From contig CAYRPN010000008.1 of NCBI GenBank assembly GCA_964426135.1, positions 1 through 64,000 of the forward strand: a stretch of 64,000 bases of DNA, written 5' to 3'. The DNA is from CAYRPN01 sp964426135 (GTDB taxonomy: Bacteria; Planctomycetota; Phycisphaerae; Phycisphaerales; Phycisphaeraceae). The stretch's first letter is position 1, and each line of letters opens with the position of its first letter. Made by a program: the position numbers and the translations under genes. The notes beneath the pieces were generated by a model. It had not been told where the DNA came from. It made no database searches and was given only the letters and a program-made list of their open reading frames with translations. Below are positions 9,484-18,158 of the stretch, piece after piece.

Positions 9484-10515
9484 ATGCCTCAAAATATATT
9501 CAATCGCGTTCTTGTGACGGGCGGCGCCGGCTATGTCGGTGCTGTGCTGGTCCCGAAACTGTTGCGTGCCGGGTACCGCGCGCGCGTGCTCGACTGGTAC
9601 CTGTTCGGACGTGACGTGCTGGAAGCGACCAGGGGCGATCCCAATCTGGAAGAGATCGTCGGTGACCTTCGCGATCCTGAGACGGTTTGTCGGGCGATCA
9701 GGGACTGCGATGCGGTCATTCATCTCGCATGCATCTCCAATGATCCGAGCTTCGAAATGGATCCGGCACTGGGACGTTCAGTCAATTTCGACTGCTTTTC
9801 TCCGCTGGTTCAGGCTGCGAAACTTGCTGGTGTTCGCCGATTCGTCTATGCGTCCTCGTCGAGTGTCTATGGCGTCAGCGAGGTGGAGAATGTCAACGAG
9901 GATCACCCGCTGCGCCCACTCACCGACTACAGCCGATTCAAGGCGATGTGCGAACCGATCTTGCTGGAGCAGCAGTCCGCTTCGTTTACTCCCGTCATCA
10001 TCCGGCCTGCGACCGTATGCGGCTATTCGCCGCGGCAGCGCCTCGACCTGACTGTGAATATTCTCACCAATCTGGCGTTCAACCAGCGGCGCATCACCGT
10101 GTTTGGCGGATCGCAGCTGCGCCCGAACCTGCATATTGAAGATATGGCGGATCTGTATGTTCAACTGCTCGCCGAGACGGACGCCCGCGTTGCCGGTCGC
10201 ACCTTCAATGTGGGGTACCAGAATCACTCGGTTGCTGACATCGCCCGCATTGTCCACGACGTGGTCGGCGGCATGACCCGCGATCGCGGTCCGATCGAGA
10301 TCGTCACGACTCCGACGAATGACCTTCGTTCGTATCACATTTCATCGCAGCGAATTGCCGGCGAACTGGGTTTCACGCCGCGGCGGACGATTGAAGACGC
10401 GGTGCGCGACCTGGTCGTTGCATTCCAACGTGGATTGATTCCCAATTCGATGACCGACGCGCGGTACTACAACATTCGCACCATGCAGGATCGCCGCGCC
10501 GCACTGGCGGCTTGA
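9484..10515 (+). CDS. NAD-dependent sugar epimerase/dehydratase (extended SDR)
   Basis: A 343-residue Rossmann-fold enzyme acting on a nucleotide sugar. The cofactor motif is VTGGAGYVGAVL at the N-terminus. The active site shows YASSSSVYG and, about 20 residues later, DYSRFKAMCE, in which a Tyr and Lys take the YxxxK place (YSRFK). HIEDMADLYVQLL and FNVGYQNHSV are typical of WcaG/GalE-type epimerases. The frame opens at 9433 within the previous gene; the ATG at 9484 is preferred because it starts directly before the Rossmann strand. It lies 31 bases after the kinase-transferase gene, so co-transcription is likely. Confidence 0.85.
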   Translation: MPQNIFNRVLVTGGAGYVGAVLVPKLLRAGYRARVLDWYLFGRDVLEATRGDPNLEEIVGDLRDPETVCRAIRDCDAVIHLACISNDPSFEMDPALGRSVNFDCFSPLVQAAKLAGVRRFVYASSSSVYGVSEVENVNEDHPLRPLTDYSRFKAMCEPILLEQQSASFTPVIIRPATVCGYSPRQRLDLTVNILTNLAFNQRRITVFGGSQLRPNLHIEDMADLYVQLLAETDARVAGRTFNVGYQNHSVADIARIVHDVVGGMTRDRGPIEIVTTPTNDLRSYHISSQRIAGELGFTPRRTIEDAVRDLVVAFQRGLIPNSMTDARYYNIRTMQDRRAALAA

Positions 10516-10531
10516 TCATCAAGACTTCATC

Positions 10532-11362
10532 ATGACTGTCACGGATGACACAACAAGCCTGGACGCCGTCGCACGCCGCATCCGCGGTCACGTGGTGGCG
10601 ATGTCGCATCGCGCCGGCGCCGCACACCTGGGTTCGGCCTTGTCGTGCATCGACATTCTCGTCGCCGCATACTGGCGAGCAATCCGTATCGACCCGGCGC
10701 AGGCCGGCGGCGAGCAGCGCGATCGCCTGATCCTCAGCAAGGGCCACGCCGCTTCGGCTCTCTACGCCACGCTCGCCGAGCGCGGCTTCTTCTCGCCTTC
10801 GATGCTTGAGACCTACGGCGCCCATGGCAGCCGACTCGCCGAGCAGCCCGCGCCGCGCTGCGTGCCCGGCGTGGAAGCCGCCACCGGTTCGCTTGGCCAC
10901 GGGTTGCCGCTGGGTGTCGGTATGGCGCTCGCGTCGCGCATCCAGAAGCACGACTATCACGTCTTCGTCGTCATGAGTGACGGCGAATGCAATGAAGGCT
11001 CCGTGTGGGAGAGCGCCATGTTTGCGCCGGCCCAGCGGTTGGGCAATCTTACGGTTGTCATTGATTACAACCGCTGGCAGGCGACCGGTCGCAGCGACGA
11101 GATCATGTCGCTTCATCCGTTGGCCGCCAAGTGGAACGCTTTCGGCTGGCGCACGCGCGATGTCGATGGCCACGATCACGCCGCGCTGGCGCACGCGCTG
11201 ACGCTCAGCCGGCGCGAGCCCGCCGCGCTGCCCACCGCCATCATCGCGCACACGATCAAAGGCCGGGGCGTGTCGTTCATGGAGGACGACAACAACTGGC
11301 ACTATCGCGTGCCGACGAAGGACGAAGTCGCCGCCGCGTGGAAGGAGCTGCGCCTGTCATGA
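10532..11362 (+). CDS. transketolase, N-terminal (TPP-binding) subunit
   Basis: A 276-residue protein equal to the first third of a transketolase. With the next gene it should move a two-carbon unit between sugars using thiamine diphosphate and a metal ion. The cofactor region is clear: SKGHAASALYATLA, GSLGHGLPLGVGMALA, and VVMSDGECNEGSVWE (the GDG-N motif, here SDG...N). It overlaps the next gene by four bases (ATGA), so the two halves are translationally coupled. A split transketolase inside a glycan operon probably makes a dedicated sugar precursor and does not serve the pentose phosphate pathway; this is inference from context. Confidence 0.9.
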   Translation: MTVTDDTTSLDAVARRIRGHVVAMSHRAGAAHLGSALSCIDILVAAYWRAIRIDPAQAGGEQRDRLILSKGHAASALYATLAERGFFSPSMLETYGAHGSRLAEQPAPRCVPGVEAATGSLGHGLPLGVGMALASRIQKHDYHVFVVMSDGECNEGSVWESAMFAPAQRLGNLTVVIDYNRWQATGRSDEIMSLHPLAAKWNAFGWRTRDVDGHDHAALAHALTLSRREPAALPTAIIAHTIKGRGVSFMEDDNNWHYRVPTKDEVAAAWKELRLS

Positions 11363-12330
11363 GAAGCGCCTTCGCCAGCGAGATCACAGCTTTGGCCGCG
11401 GCGGACGATCGCATCGTCCTGCTCAGCGGCGACATCGGCAATCGCATGTTCGACGATTTCAAGTCGAAGTTCCCCGACCGCTTCTACAACTGCGGCATCG
11501 CCGAGCAGAGCATGATCAGCCTCGGAGCCGGGCTTGCCATGTGCGGGCTGCGACCGGTGGCTTACACGATTGCACCGTTCGTTACTTATCGCTGCATCGA
11601 ACAGATTCGCGTTGACCTCTGCTACCACGAGTTGCCCATGGTGCTCATAGGCGTGGGCGCTGGTCTGGGCTATGCGGAACTGGGCGCGACGCATCATTCG
11701 TGCGAGGACATCGCGATGCTGCGCACGCTGCCGGGCATGAGCGTCATATGCCCCGGTGATGCGCACGAAGTTCGCGCGGGGCTGCGGGGCGCACTGGCAT
11801 TGTCCGGGCCGGCGTACCTGCGCATCGGCAAGAAGGGCGAGCCGCTCGTTCATCAGTCGCTGCCGGTGGATTTCCGCATTGGTCGCGCGCTGACCGTGCG
11901 TGATGGCAGTGATGTGTGCTTGCTCAGTACGGGCAACACTTTGCCGCTCGCTGTCGAAGCGAGCGAACAGTTGACGCGTCGCGGTCTGAGCGCTGCCGTC
12001 GTCAGTTGCCATACGGTCAAGCCGCTGGACACCGAGTTTCTCAAACAGGCGTTTCAGCGCTTTCGCGTGCTCGTCACCCTAGAGGAACACAGTGTGATCG
12101 GCGGCTTCGGCGCGGCAGTCGCCGAGTGGCTTGCGGATCGCGAGCCGGCGCGCGGCATGCTGCTGCGAGTCGCGCTGCCCGATGCGTTTCCTCACGAAGC
12201 CGGGGACCAGGAGCATGCGCGCCAGGCGGGTGGTCTCTCGGTGGAGAGCATCACGCGCCGCGTGTGGATCGCGTTCATGGCCTGCGATACGACCAAACAG
12301 AAGTCGACGATTGCCTCTTCATCAATATGA
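11359..12330 (+). CDS. transketolase, C-terminal (pyrimidine-binding) subunit
   Basis: A 323-residue partner of the preceding gene, holding the pyrimidine-binding and C-terminal domains. Visible signs are FYNCGIAEQSMISLGAGLA (with the Glu that activates thiamine), GATHHSCEDIAMLRTLPGMS, a beta-strand domain with VCLLSTGNTLPLAVEA, and LEEHSVIGGFGAAVAE. The ATG at 11359 overlaps the previous stop codon and its own stop overlaps the next start (ATGA at 12327), so three genes are tightly coupled. The last 15 or so residues (MACDTTKQKSTIASSSI) run past the usual end of the family. Confidence 0.9.
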   Translation: MRSAFASEITALAAADDRIVLLSGDIGNRMFDDFKSKFPDRFYNCGIAEQSMISLGAGLAMCGLRPVAYTIAPFVTYRCIEQIRVDLCYHELPMVLIGVGAGLGYAELGATHHSCEDIAMLRTLPGMSVICPGDAHEVRAGLRGALALSGPAYLRIGKKGEPLVHQSLPVDFRIGRALTVRDGSDVCLLSTGNTLPLAVEASEQLTRRGLSAAVVSCHTVKPLDTEFLKQAFQRFRVLVTLEEHSVIGGFGAAVAEWLADREPARGMLLRVALPDAFPHEAGDQEHARQAGGLSVESITRRVWIAFMACDTTKQKSTIASSSI

Positions 12331-13427
12331 AAACCCGCGCCGCCATCCTGGTCGAACTCGGTCGTCCGCTGGAGTTGGTTGACCTGCAGATCCCTGCTCT
12401 CAAGCCTGGGCAGGTGCTCGTGGAGATCGCCCACAGCGGCGTCTGCCACACGCAGGTGCTCGAAGCCCGCGGCCATCGCGGCGAGGATCGTTTTCTCCCT
12501 CATTGCCTGGGTCACGAGGGAACCGGCATCGTGCGTGAGCTGGGCACCGGCGTGAACAAGGTGCGAACCGGCGATCGCGTGATTCTTTCCTGGATCAAGG
12601 GCAGCGGCGCGGATGTGCCGGGCACGACGTATGCGTGGAACGGACGCGCCGTGAATGCCGGCGGCGTGACGACGTTCAGTGATTTCGCCGTGACGAGTGA
12701 GAACCGTCTCACGCTGCTTCCCGGCGGCGTGCCGCTTCGCGCGGCGGCACTGCTGGGCTGCGCGATTCCGACGGGCGTCGGTGCGGTTCTTAACACCGGC
12801 AGGGCGATGCCCGGCAACAGCGCGGTGGTCTTCGGGTGCGGCGGCGTCGGGCTCTGCGCCGTGATCGGCGCAGCGGTTGCCGGTTGCAAACTCATCGTGG
12901 CTGTGGATCTTCGCGCTGAGAAACTGATTGCGGCGAGGCGAGCTGGCGCGACCCATGTGATCGATGCGGGCGCCGGACCCGTGCACGAGCAACTCAAACA
13001 ACTGTGCCCCGGCGGGTTCGATCTGGCGGTCGAAGCCACCGGTCGTCCGCAGGTGATGAAGCAGGCGCTTGAATGCGTGCGCCCGCGCGGCGGCACCGCG
13101 GTCGTCGTCGGCAACGCACGTTTCGGCGAACGCCTGGAGATCGATCCGCAGCAACTCAATCAGGGCAAGCGACTGCTGGGCACCTGGGGCGGTGACAGCG
13201 TCCCCGATCGCGACTATCCGCGATTCGCCAATCTTCTGCGTGATTCGCATCTGGACTGGTCGCCGATTCTCGGCGGCGCGGAGAACTGCTTTACGCTCGA
13301 AACAGTCAATGCGGCGCTGGATGAACTGGAAGGCGCGCGGCTGGTGCGCCCGATTCTCGATATTCGCGCGGCTGCGATCGGTGATGGCAGTCGCTCGGCG
13401 CGTGCTGAGGCGGTGCAGTGTTCGTGA
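12327..13427 (+). CDS. medium-chain alcohol/polyol dehydrogenase, catalytic-zinc type
   Basis: A 366-residue NAD(P)-dependent oxidoreductase of the medium-chain family. The catalytic zinc site is visible (SGVCHTQVLEARGH, then LGHEGTGIV), and the Rossmann motif is VVFGCGGVGLCAV near residue 170. The usual four-cysteine structural zinc lobe is missing: where class III enzymes have CxxCxxC, this one has IKGSGADVPGTTYAW. It may oxidise or reduce the sugar or polyol made by the split transketolase, with which it is coupled by an ATGA overlap. The substrate is unknown. Confidence 0.85.
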   Translation: MKTRAAILVELGRPLELVDLQIPALKPGQVLVEIAHSGVCHTQVLEARGHRGEDRFLPHCLGHEGTGIVRELGTGVNKVRTGDRVILSWIKGSGADVPGTTYAWNGRAVNAGGVTTFSDFAVTSENRLTLLPGGVPLRAAALLGCAIPTGVGAVLNTGRAMPGNSAVVFGCGGVGLCAVIGAAVAGCKLIVAVDLRAEKLIAARRAGATHVIDAGAGPVHEQLKQLCPGGFDLAVEATGRPQVMKQALECVRPRGGTAVVVGNARFGERLEIDPQQLNQGKRLLGTWGGDSVPDRDYPRFANLLRDSHLDWSPILGGAENCFTLETVNAALDELEGARLVRPILDIRAAAIGDGSRSARAEAVQCS

Positions 13428-13461
13428 CGTGGGCTCGCGTCGAGCCAAGCACGACCGCTAT

Positions 13462-13561
13462 GGAGCCGTGCAAGATTAACGCCGCCGAATTGAATCGCTT
13501 CGTTCCCAGCCGGACGACTTGGAAAGTCGTCCCACATGCGATGTTGATCCTGCACGGCTCC
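13462..13561 (+). mobile_element. 100-bp MITE-like element, copy 1
   Basis: Exactly 100 bases between terminal inverted repeats GGAGCCGTGCAAGATTAAC and GTTGATCCTGCACGGCTCC (two mismatches over 19). At the centre is a 9-bp stem, GGACGACTT/AAGTCGTCC (13512-13532). It is bounded by TAT on both sides, which looks like a target-site duplication. It has no coding capacity. It sits inside the glycan operon between the dehydrogenase and the HAD gene, where its hairpin might affect read-through. Confidence 0.85.
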
Positions 13562-13649
13562 TATGCGGGATCCTGACCTGCTTGGTACGTCGTGGGCAAT
13601 GCTCATTTGATAGAACCTGTAGCCTGAAAACCGAGAATCGACATTCGAT

Positions 13650-14264
13650 ATGCTTGGATTGGATTTCGACAACACGATCGTCTCTTACGACGCGCTGTTT
13701 CATGCACTTGCCTTGGAGCGCGGCCTGATCCCCGCTGATCTTCCCGCCACGAAATCGCATGTTCGCGACCATCTGCGCGCCGCTGGCCTTGAAGAGGAAT
13801 GGACGCGGCTGCAGGGAGTCGCGTATGGGCCGCGCATCGGCGATGCGGTTCCGTTTTCTGGAGTTGTTGAGTTTCTGCGAAGCTGCCGCGATTGCTCCCT
13901 GAAGGTGTGCATCATCAGTCACAAGACGCGCTCGCCGTTCCTCGGTGACTCATTTGATCTTCACGGGGCGGCACGAGGTTGGCTGCGACAACACGGAATC
14001 ATCGACGCCGCCGATTCACCGCTTGGGGCGACGGATGTGCACTTTGAGGTGACCAAGCAAGCGAAGTTGGCCCGCATTGCGTCCGCCTGCTGCACCCATT
14101 TTGTCGACGACCTGCCGGAACTCCTTGCGGAGCCCGCATTCCCCGTTTGCACCACGCGAATCCTGTGGGACCCATCCGGCGAAGTTCCCATGCCGGCCGG
14201 TGTCGTCAGGCTTCGCGACTGGAGTCATCTTGCGGCGATTCTGGTTCGAGAGGTGGCGGCATGA
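13650..14264 (+). CDS. HAD-family phosphatase
   Basis: A 204-residue haloacid-dehalogenase-fold protein, probably a sugar-phosphate phosphatase. Motif I is LGLDFDNTIVSYD at residues 2-14 (nucleophile and acid Asp), motif II the Ser in VCIISHKTRS, and motif IV THFVDDLPELL. It overlaps the next gene by four bases. Pairing with an APH-type kinase suggests a shared substrate. It is the first gene after the inserted 100-bp element. Confidence 0.8.
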   Translation: MLGLDFDNTIVSYDALFHALALERGLIPADLPATKSHVRDHLRAAGLEEEWTRLQGVAYGPRIGDAVPFSGVVEFLRSCRDCSLKVCIISHKTRSPFLGDSFDLHGAARGWLRQHGIIDAADSPLGATDVHFEVTKQAKLARIASACCTHFVDDLPELLAEPAFPVCTTRILWDPSGEVPMPAGVVRLRDWSHLAAILVREVAA

Positions 14265-15307
14265 CGACGATACCGACGAACTCCAACGAGGAACTGCGGC
14301 CACGCGCGGCGGCGATGCTGCGCTCACGCGGCCTCGTCATGGAGGACGACCTGGAGCCAGTGCCCGGCGGCGGCAACAATCGCGTGTACCTGGCGCGCGG
14401 CAGCGGCGGGCCATGGGTCATCAAGCAATACTTTCGAGATCAAGAGGACCCGCGCGATCGCCTCGCGGCGGAGTGGGCGTTCTCGCAGGTCGCATGGAAT
14501 CACGACATCGCGCTGATTCCCCGGCCCATCGCGGTTGATGAGCGCGCGGGACTTGCCGCTTTCGAATATGTGGCGGGCCGAGCGCTTAAAGCCGGCGAAG
14601 TCGGCGCGTTGCATGTGGCGCAGGCTGCGGACTTCATAAGAGCGCTGGCGGCCTGCAGTGACGCGGACGACGCGCGGAGTCTGCCCGAGGCATCGGAGGC
14701 GTGCTTCAGCCTTGCGGATCATTGCGCATGTGTGGACACGCGCGTCGCCCGGCTGAATGCAATGCGGTCGCACGACGAAGTCGACGCAAAGGCGCATCGA
14801 TGGATACAGGAGAGTCTGCGTCCGGCGTGGCTGGCCGCGGTGCGCGAGTTGGAAACTGCCGCCCGATGTCTTCCGTCGTGGACCGATCCGATCACCCGCA
14901 ACCATCGCATCCTGTCGCCGTCGGATTTCGGGTTTCACAACGCCATTCTGCAGCATGGCGGCAGGCTGCGGTTCATCGACTTCGAGTATGCGGGCTGGGA
15001 TGATCCCGCGAAGCTGGTTTGCGACTTTCTCTGTCAGCCGGCGGTGCCGGTGCCGCGCGGGCAATGGTCGACTTTTGCACAGGCAATCGCGGCATTGACG
15101 CCTGACCCGTTGTCGACGCTTCAGCGCATGGAACTGTTGCTGCCGGTATATCGCATTAAATGGTGCTGCATCATGTTGAACCTATTCCTGCCGCCTGGCG
15201 CGCGGCGGCGGAGGTTCGCCGGCTCGCAGGAGGAACTTGATGCGATGAAGGAGACCCAACTTCGAAAAGCGATGCGGGCGATTGCGGTCTCCACCATGGC
15301 GGCGTGA
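14261..15307 (+). CDS. APH/choline-kinase-fold phosphotransferase
   Basis: A 348-residue protein with the aminoglycoside phosphotransferase fold, probably phosphorylating a small molecule or sugar alcohol for the glycan pathway. The N-lobe has VPGGGNNRVYLAR and a conserved WVIKQYF lysine. The catalytic loop reads SPSDFGFHNAI: the Asp and the Asn five residues on are kept, but the usual His before the Asp is replaced. The metal-binding motif is RFIDFEYAGWDDP. The ATG at 14261 overlaps the HAD stop codon. The changed catalytic loop leaves the substrate, and possibly the activity, open. Confidence 0.75.
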   Translation: MTTIPTNSNEELRPRAAAMLRSRGLVMEDDLEPVPGGGNNRVYLARGSGGPWVIKQYFRDQEDPRDRLAAEWAFSQVAWNHDIALIPRPIAVDERAGLAAFEYVAGRALKAGEVGALHVAQAADFIRALAACSDADDARSLPEASEACFSLADHCACVDTRVARLNAMRSHDEVDAKAHRWIQESLRPAWLAAVRELETAARCLPSWTDPITRNHRILSPSDFGFHNAILQHGGRLRFIDFEYAGWDDPAKLVCDFLCQPAVPVPRGQWSTFAQAIAALTPDPLSTLQRMELLLPVYRIKWCCIMLNLFLPPGARRRRFAGSQEELDAMKETQLRKAMRAIAVSTMAA

Positions 15308-15351
15308 TGTCTATATTGAGTTACTAATCTACAGTGTTTAATGGGATAGAC

Positions 15352-16350
15352 ATGAGTCGAAAGATTGTCGTTCTCGGTTCCAACGCATTCTCCGGACAGG
15401 ACTTCGTGGATCTGCTGCTGGATCAGCCGCAGTATGACCAGGTGATCGGCATCAGCCGGTCAACTGAGTTGCCCGCCTTTCGGCTGAAATACAGGCGGCA
15501 CGCGAATGCGGGCAGATTTCGCTTTGTCGCGTTGGACATGAATCGCGACATGCCGACCATTCTGGACCTGTTCGACCGCGAGCGTCCTGAGCACATTGTC
15601 AACTTCGCCGCACAGAGCGAGGTGGCGCCAAGCTGGGAGCATCCGGAGCATTGGTTCCAAACCAATACGGTCGCACTGGCGGCAATGGTGAACCATCTGC
15701 GACGGCGGGATTATTTGCAGAGATATTTGCATGTGTCTTCGCCGGAAGTGTACGGATCGTGTGTCGGAACAATAAACGAGCAATCGCGCATGTATCCCAG
15801 CACGCCGTATGCAGCCTCGAAAGCAGCGGCGGACATGCTGCTGGAGACGTATCGCAGGCAATATGGATTCCCGCTGGTGAGCGTGCGGGCCACGAATGTG
15901 TATGGCGCTCGGCAACAGTTGTTTAAGATCATTCCGCGCTCAGCAATCTATGTAAAACTAGGCAAAACGATTGAGTTGCACGGTGGCGGCAGGGCGGTGA
16001 AGTCGTATATTCACATCCGCGATGTGTCGGAGGGCGAACTGGCCATTCTGGAGCGGGGCCGGATCGGGCAACTGTATCATCTGTCGCCCGATCGCGGCAT
16101 TTCGGTCCGCGAAGTGGTGGAGACGATCTGTCGCCTGTCGGGCAAGAACATCGATGATTGCGTGTGCTCGGTGGACGAGCGACCTGGACAAGACGCGGCC
16201 TACGTGATCGACTCGACGCTGGCCCGAAAAGAACTGGGGTGGCGCCCGCGGGTGACGTTTGAGCAAGGCCTGCGGGAAGTCAATGAGTGGGTCGAGCGCT
16301 GCTGGGACGAGATTCGCACGCAGGAACTGGCGTACATTCATAGGGCGTAG
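15352..16350 (+). CDS. nucleotide-sugar 4,6-dehydratase-like SDR
   Basis: An extended short-chain dehydrogenase of about 332 residues, closest in pattern to dTDP-glucose or GDP-mannose 4,6-dehydratases. Near the start is a cofactor loop, VVLGSNAFSGQDFVDLLL (a variant of GxxGxxG). The active site shows HVSSPEVYG, and YAASKAAAD supplies the Tyr-Lys pair. ATNVYGARQQ and SYIHIRDVSEGELAILE follow. A GTG 18 bases upstream is an alternative start. It is 44 bases from the APH-fold gene and followed by the methyltransferase, so the product sugar may be a methylated deoxysugar; that is inference. Confidence 0.85.
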   Translation: MSRKIVVLGSNAFSGQDFVDLLLDQPQYDQVIGISRSTELPAFRLKYRRHANAGRFRFVALDMNRDMPTILDLFDRERPEHIVNFAAQSEVAPSWEHPEHWFQTNTVALAAMVNHLRRRDYLQRYLHVSSPEVYGSCVGTINEQSRMYPSTPYAASKAAADMLLETYRRQYGFPLVSVRATNVYGARQQLFKIIPRSAIYVKLGKTIELHGGGRAVKSYIHIRDVSEGELAILERGRIGQLYHLSPDRGISVREVVETICRLSGKNIDDCVCSVDERPGQDAAYVIDSTLARKELGWRPRVTFEQGLREVNEWVERCWDEIRTQELAYIHRA

Positions 16351-16394
16351 TCGAAGCGTCAGGCCCATCGATTCACCGTGGGAGTGCAAGCAGC

Positions 16395-17057
16395 ATGGCG
16401 TATATTGAGTTCATATCGACCGTTCATAACAGCACGAAGCGCGACTACGTCGGCCGGGTGACCGCGCACGACAAGGCGCACTGCGCCGAGATCGCCGGCC
16501 GATTCGGCGAGGAGTACTGGGACGGACCGCGCCATCTGGGTTACGGCGGCTACCGATACGATGGCCGGTGGCGAAGTGTGGCGGAAGCGATGGCGAAGCA
16601 TTACAGGCTGAAACCAGGGGCGCGAATACTCGACGTGGGCTGCGGCAAGGGGTTTCTGCTGTATGAGTTCACGCAGGCGGTGCCCGGCGCGCAGGTCGCG
16701 GGCATTGATATTTCTCGCTACGGCATCGAGCACGCCAAGGAGGAAGTGCGGCCGCACCTGCAGGTGGGCAGCGCGGTGAAATTGCCGCACCCCGATCGCT
16801 CTTTCGACTTCGTTTATTCGATCAATACGCTGCATAATCTATACAATTACGAACTGCATGCGGCGCTGAGCGAGATCGAACGAGTGTCACGCGGGCCGAA
16901 GCATGTCATCGTCGAGGGCTACCGGAACGAGCGAGAGAAAATGAACCTGCTTTACTGGCAACTGACCTGCCGTGCGTTCCACACGCCGGCTGAGTGGGAG
17001 TGGGTTTTTGAGCAGGCGGGATATACTGGCGACTATTCCTGTATTTATTTCGAATGA
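16395..17057 (+). CDS. class I SAM-dependent methyltransferase
   Basis: A 220-residue methyltransferase with motif I ARILDVGCGKGFLLYEF (about residues 75-91), acidic motif II at VAGIDISRYGIEHA, and FDFVYSINTLHNL as motif IV. It ends the co-directional cluster begun at 5290; its stop is immediately followed by the stop of the convergent isomerase gene. It probably methylates a sugar hydroxyl or an intermediate. The exact substrate is unknown. Confidence 0.85.
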   Translation: MAYIEFISTVHNSTKRDYVGRVTAHDKAHCAEIAGRFGEEYWDGPRHLGYGGYRYDGRWRSVAEAMAKHYRLKPGARILDVGCGKGFLLYEFTQAVPGAQVAGIDISRYGIEHAKEEVRPHLQVGSAVKLPHPDRSFDFVYSINTLHNLYNYELHAALSEIERVSRGPKHVIVEGYRNEREKMNLLYWQLTCRAFHTPAEWEWVFEQAGYTGDYSCIYFE

Positions 17058-17954
17058 TTACATCCGAATCAGCTTGCGAAGCTGTTCGATATACTTCGGA
17101 ATCGCCTTATACGGATCCTCGGCGGCTTCATACTCCAGCACGACATACCCGTTGTAGCCGGCATCCTTGAGAATCTTCACCACGCGCGTCAGGTCCGCGG
17201 GCTCCGCCTTCTTGCCGGCGGGTTTGATTTCCACCTTGATCTGGGCGTTGATCGTGTAGGGGGCGATCTTTTCCATATCGGCATAGGGATCTTCGCTGTG
17301 GAAATTGCCGCTGTCGAAGTTGACGCCGAACCAGGGCGATTTCACGGCCGCGATAATCTGCATCAGGCGATCCGCCTTGGTCGTGAAATCGTGATTCTCG
17401 ATCGCCAGCATCACGCCCTTGCTCCCGGCATATTCGCACGCCTGCTCCAGCACGGGGATGCAGCGTTTGATCGCATCTTCTTCGCTGACCCCCTTGGGCG
17501 GATTGCCTGCGAAGACACGGATCACCGGCGCGCCCAGGGCCGCGTAGTGATCGACCCACTTCCTGGTGAGGGCGATCTGTTCATCGAGTTTCGTTCCCGG
17601 ATCGATCGTGAAGTTGTTGCCGATCGCGCCGCCGGAGATGTCCAGGCCCAGGACGTGGGCTCTGCGCTTCAGGTCATTCAGGTAGGCGGGTGCAATGTCC
17701 TTCGGGAAGAAGTAGCTGGTGAGTTCGGCGCCATCGAGGCCCAGGCTGCCGCAGTAATCGAGGAAACCTGGCATATCGATCGCGCCGGCTTTGTCCTTCG
17801 CGGCATCGCCGAAGTACTGGCGCAGCGAGTACGCCGCCAGACTCAATTTGAGGATGCGCGGACCCGCTCGCTTGAACGGTTCGATCGCCAGCGACGATGC
17901 TGAGGCGGCGGCGACGGTAACGGATGCGAGGAACGAGCGGCGGGTGAAGGTCAT
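17058..17954 (-). CDS. Tat-exported sugar phosphate isomerase/epimerase-like TIM barrel
   Basis: A 298-residue protein of the xylose-isomerase-like TIM-barrel family. The N-terminus MTFTRRSFLASVTVAAAS is a twin-arginine signal, so it should fold before export. Barrel features include GLDGAELTSYFF, MLAIENHDFTT (metal Glu/His), GVNFDSGNF and NGYVVLEYE. The ATG at 17954 is chosen for the signal and for the GGAG six bases upstream. Many paralogues of this type occur in planctomycetes and are annotated as isomerases without proven substrates. It converges on the glycan cluster with no gap, and two related genes lie at 49218 and 62180. Confidence 0.85.
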   Translation of the reverse strand: MTFTRRSFLASVTVAAASASSLAIEPFKRAGPRILKLSLAAYSLRQYFGDAAKDKAGAIDMPGFLDYCGSLGLDGAELTSYFFPKDIAPAYLNDLKRRAHVLGLDISGGAIGNNFTIDPGTKLDEQIALTRKWVDHYAALGAPVIRVFAGNPPKGVSEEDAIKRCIPVLEQACEYAGSKGVMLAIENHDFTTKADRLMQIIAAVKSPWFGVNFDSGNFHSEDPYADMEKIAPYTINAQIKVEIKPAGKKAEPADLTRVVKILKDAGYNGYVVLEYEAAEDPYKAIPKYIEQLRKLIRM

Positions 17955-18158
17955 GATGTGCTCCGTGGGGTGTCTCATGATACCGCGTGACGTGACGCGA
18001 TCATCCAACCCACCTGCTGCTCGTGCTGGCGGGGGCGCTTGATCTGCGCGTGTCGCCAATGATCGCGATTCATTGCGTCGCGTCACAGACATCCATGCGG
18101 AGCGGGGCACGCCCGGTCGCTGAACGGCGAGACGCTCGCGCGATACCATTCCTTCGCT

